A stretch of 7,538 nucleotides of DNA, from contig JAKDNQ010000099.1 in assembly GCA_030456405.1 (NCBI GenBank), forward strand, positions 1 through 7,538, read 5' to 3'. The notes beneath the pieces were generated by a model. The model was given only the letters and a program-made list of their open reading frames with translations. It was not told where the DNA came from and ran no database searches. Below, piece by piece: positions 5,852 to 7,538 of this stretch. The stretch's first letter is position 1; each line of letters starts with the position of its first letter. A program made the position numbers and the translations under genes. The stretch comes from Nitrospira sp. GTDB taxonomy: Bacteria > Nitrospirota > Nitrospiria > Nitrospirales > Nitrospiraceae.

Positions 5852-6522
5852 AAGACAATAGCCTCGATGGGCCAATGGAATGTGAGGATTGCGGGAAGAT
5901 CTGCCAGGGAATCCAAGGTATTCGCGGACACCGCCGCAGTTGCCCAGGGCGGGAACCAGCGGCTTTGAACCAGGTAGACGAACCACTAGAACCAGTGGTT
6001 GAACCAGGTACACCAGTGGTTCGCGGGGAGAATCAGCAGATCACCCTGGGGAGCCGACTGGAGGCTGCGGGAGTGGATGTGGTCCTTCGTACCTACGAAA
6101 TTGTTCGCGCCCGCCGAGAACATCTGCGGGACTCGCTCCCCATCCGACGATTATCCGATGCCGTGGCCCGTGCCAATAAAGAGGCGAGTTTCGAGGACTG
6201 GTTCAACCTAGCACGAGATATAGCCCGCCTTGAATTGGCGTGCGAGCGCATTTTGCAGCAGGCCCGCGTATCGAGGGATGAGCCGTGGGCCTTACATCAA
6301 CTGGCTATTAGTATCCGAGATCGATGGATCTCCTGGAGGCGTCAGGAGGCCTATGTTGCCTGGAAACAACGTGCGTCGCAAAGGGACAGAGACGATGAGC
6401 CGACAAGAAATGACTTGGAGGACCTACAAGAAGACTTCGGGCTACCCGAATTAGAAAACGACTGGAACCGAGTGATTGAAGGACTGAGATGGTTGACCGC
6501 ACATACACGACCAACGCTGTAA
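5848..6522 (+). CDS. C2HC zinc-finger protein of unknown function
   Basis: A 224-residue protein. Residues 12-32 form a zinc finger with the spacing C-x2-C-x12-H-x3-C (CEDCGK ... GHRRSC), the classical C2H2-type spacing with Cys as last ligand. Residues 34-60 are a Pro/Glu/Val linker with repeated EP and PVV units. Residues about 67-224 are a mainly helical, strongly charged region (arginine-rich helices, DEPWALHQLAISIRDRW, KQRASQRDRDDEP) ending in a conserved-looking amphipathic helix. No enzyme motif is seen. The finger suggests DNA or protein binding, perhaps placing the element's recombination or replication machinery. Its start overlaps the upstream stop (ATGA). A recombinase follows 109 bp downstream. 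Confidence 0.75.
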   Translation: MKDNSLDGPMECEDCGKICQGIQGIRGHRRSCPGREPAALNQVDEPLEPVVEPGTPVVRGENQQITLGSRLEAAGVDVVLRTYEIVRARREHLRDSLPIRRLSDAVARANKEASFEDWFNLARDIARLELACERILQQARVSRDEPWALHQLAISIRDRWISWRRQEAYVAWKQRASQRDRDDEPTRNDLEDLQEDFGLPELENDWNRVIEGLRWLTAHTRPTL

Positions 6523-6631
6523 ACATGATGCTTGGATATGAGCGATCACGACATGCAGGTAGGTCAAAAACGTCCTGGAGGGGGTCTGGACTAGCGATAA
6601 TCATGCGGGAAGCTCTCAGGAGCACTGGACG

Positions 6632-7255
6632 ATGAAGATTGTTCTATACAGCCGCGTGAGCACAAATGGGCAGGACCCAGAAGTCCAGCTCCAAGCTTTG
6701 CGGGCTCATGCAACACAACGCGGGTGGACCATTGTTGAAGAGTTCATCGATCATGGCTTTTCGGGTGCGAAAGAAAAACGGCCCGCACTGGACCGCCTCA
6801 TGAAAGCAGCCTGGACAGGGAAGTTCCAAGCCGTGCTCGTCTGGCGGTTCGATCGCTTTGCAAGATCAGTGAAACATCTCCTCACCGCCTTAGAGAAATT
6901 CCGTTCGCTCAAGATCAATTTTATTTCTCTCCAAGAGCAATTCGATACCTCGACACCGATTGGCCATGCGATGTTCACAATCATTGGAGCCATGGCTCAA
7001 CTGGAGCGCGACATCATCCGTGAACGGGTGAAGGCGGGATTGGATCGTGCGCGGGCTCTCGGTGTGCGCTTGGGTCGCCCTGTCGCATCTGCCAAACCAG
7101 ATGAAGTTGCCGTCTTGAAACAGCAAGGGCTTTCCTTGCCGGAAATCGCAAAGCGCTTACGATGCAGCCCATCAACGGTGAAGCGGCTGTTACGAAAGAG
7201 AGACAGCAGTTTAGTTCTGACTGATCCCCCTACTCTAAACTCATGCGAAAGCTAG
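6632..7255 (+). CDS. Small serine recombinase (resolvase/invertase type)
   Basis: A 207-residue recombinase. The N-terminal catalytic domain has YSRVSTNGQ with nucleophile Ser10 and Arg8. It then shows the DHGFSGAKEKRPALDRLM segment, the active-site arginines in VWRFDRFARS (Arg72, Asp74, Arg75), and AQLERDIIRERVKAGLDRARALG (Glu125, Arg126 and the start of the long E helix). The C-terminal HTH of residues about 157-188 (LSLPEIAKRLRCSPSTVKRLL) binds the recombination site. All key residues are intact and the length is right for the gamma-delta/Hin class, so it should be active. It makes staggered cuts through a 5' phosphoserine to resolve, invert or transpose DNA. AGGAG lies nine bases before the ATG. 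The arrangement (HTH at the C-terminus) excludes IS607-type TnpA. Confidence 0.95.
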   Translation: MKIVLYSRVSTNGQDPEVQLQALRAHATQRGWTIVEEFIDHGFSGAKEKRPALDRLMKAAWTGKFQAVLVWRFDRFARSVKHLLTALEKFRSLKINFISLQEQFDTSTPIGHAMFTIIGAMAQLERDIIRERVKAGLDRARALGVRLGRPVASAKPDEVAVLKQQGLSLPEIAKRLRCSPSTVKRLLRKRDSSLVLTDPPTLNSCES

Positions 7256-7538
7256 TGGCAAGCGTCTCCTGTCTACAACGATTGAGAAGATCGTCCCGGT
7301 CAAGAGGCCGCTCAACATGGCTGTCTTTGCCTCGCCGGAGATGGACAGTCAAGCCTCATATGGCATCCCAGGATAGTGTTGTGTTTGCGAACACACTGCA
7401 TTTCCCGCCCGCCGTTCAAAGCCAAATTATCGCATTCTTAGCCGCAGCTCTGGTCTTGGATTATAAGGGACACCCCACCATACCTAGTGTAGTGATTCAT
7501 GCTGTTCTTGTCTTATCCAGGGCGCTCCTGGCCCGATT
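7243..7538 (+). CDS. Open frame running off the right edge (partial)
   Basis: A frame from ATG 7243 (or from an internal ATG at 7360) stays open to the window end, at least 98 codons, overlapping the recombinase stop by 13 bp. The part before 7360 is Arg/Ser-rich and unlike a normal protein. The part after it reads like coding sequence (SVVFANTLHFPPAVQSQII, then a hydrophobic Ala/Leu stretch), so the true start may be 7360. No good Shine-Dalgarno sequence is seen and the minus strand has stops in all frames here. Family not recognised. Confidence 0.35.
   Translation, partial: MRKLVASVSCLQRLRRSSRSRGRSTWLSLPRRRWTVKPHMASQDSVVFANTLHFPPAVQSQIIAFLAAALVLDYKGHPTIPSVVIHAVLVLSRALLAR
7256..7359. other. 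Gap after the recombinase
   Basis: About 100 bp with no secure gene. The plus-strand frame from 7257 encodes a protein-like segment (TTIEKIVPVKRPLNMAVFAS) that ends at a TAG near 7375 and could be a decayed gene remnant. No terminator is visible after the recombinase. Confidence 0.25.

Noticed and set aside
5981..6021. AACCACT/AGTGGTT inverted repeat and two ACCAGTGGTT direct repeats
   Set aside because: They lie in the Pro/Val linker codons of the zinc-finger gene and are explained by the repeated EP and PVV amino acids.
6308..6625. 105-codon minus-strand ORF opposite the zinc-finger gene
   Set aside because: Antisense to a better supported gene, with no recognisable domain.
1..7538. CRISPR array, tRNA or rRNA gene, insertion-sequence ends
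   Set aside because: No spaced repeats, no cloverleaf-like sequence with a T-arm, and no terminal inverted repeats with target duplication were found by eye.

Overview
This 7.5 kb window looks like an accessory (mobile-element) stretch of a Gram-negative-type bacterial chromosome or large plasmid. Two genes carry lipoprotein signal peptides. One gene encodes a secreted ComEA-like helix-hairpin-helix protein of a type common in Nitrospira and similar environmental bacteria. The base composition is intermediate with AT-rich patches. A Nitrospira-like host is my inference from gene style only; no ribosomal or housekeeping marker is present to confirm it.

Left part (1-1913): a probable tail of a gene cut by the window edge, an XRE-type repressor on the minus strand, and, divergently, a two-gene lipoprotein operon. 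A good promoter (TTGACA / 16 nt / TAGACT) lies between them, flanked by an imperfect inverted repeat that could be an operator. The two lipoproteins have different N-termini but the same 97-residue C-terminal module. The DNA duplication behind it runs exactly 300 bp without an indel and continues past both stop codons.

Middle part (1914-3316): a 363-bp gap holds a possible 28-codon ORF or small RNA on the plus strand, closed by a strong hairpin terminator. Next comes a minus-strand pair: an unrecognised basic, tryptophan/tyrosine-rich protein, translationally coupled to the exported HhH protein.

Right part (3350-7538): a compact plus-strand array of mobile-element type. It encodes an excisionase-like helix-turn-helix protein, a small Cys-rich ORF, a DUF3631 P-loop ATPase, a 51-aa acidic protein, a hairpin, a 53-aa CxC protein, a C2HC zinc-finger protein, a small serine recombinase (resolvase/invertase type), and an ORF running off the right edge. 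Tight spacing and ATGA overlaps suggest co-expression. DUF3631 proteins are usually tied to plasmid or phage replication. A DUF3631 ATPase with a DNA-binding protein and a site-specific recombinase therefore fits the replication/recombination core of an integrative element, but no primase, integrase of tyrosine type, conjugation gene or att site is visible, so the element's class stays open.
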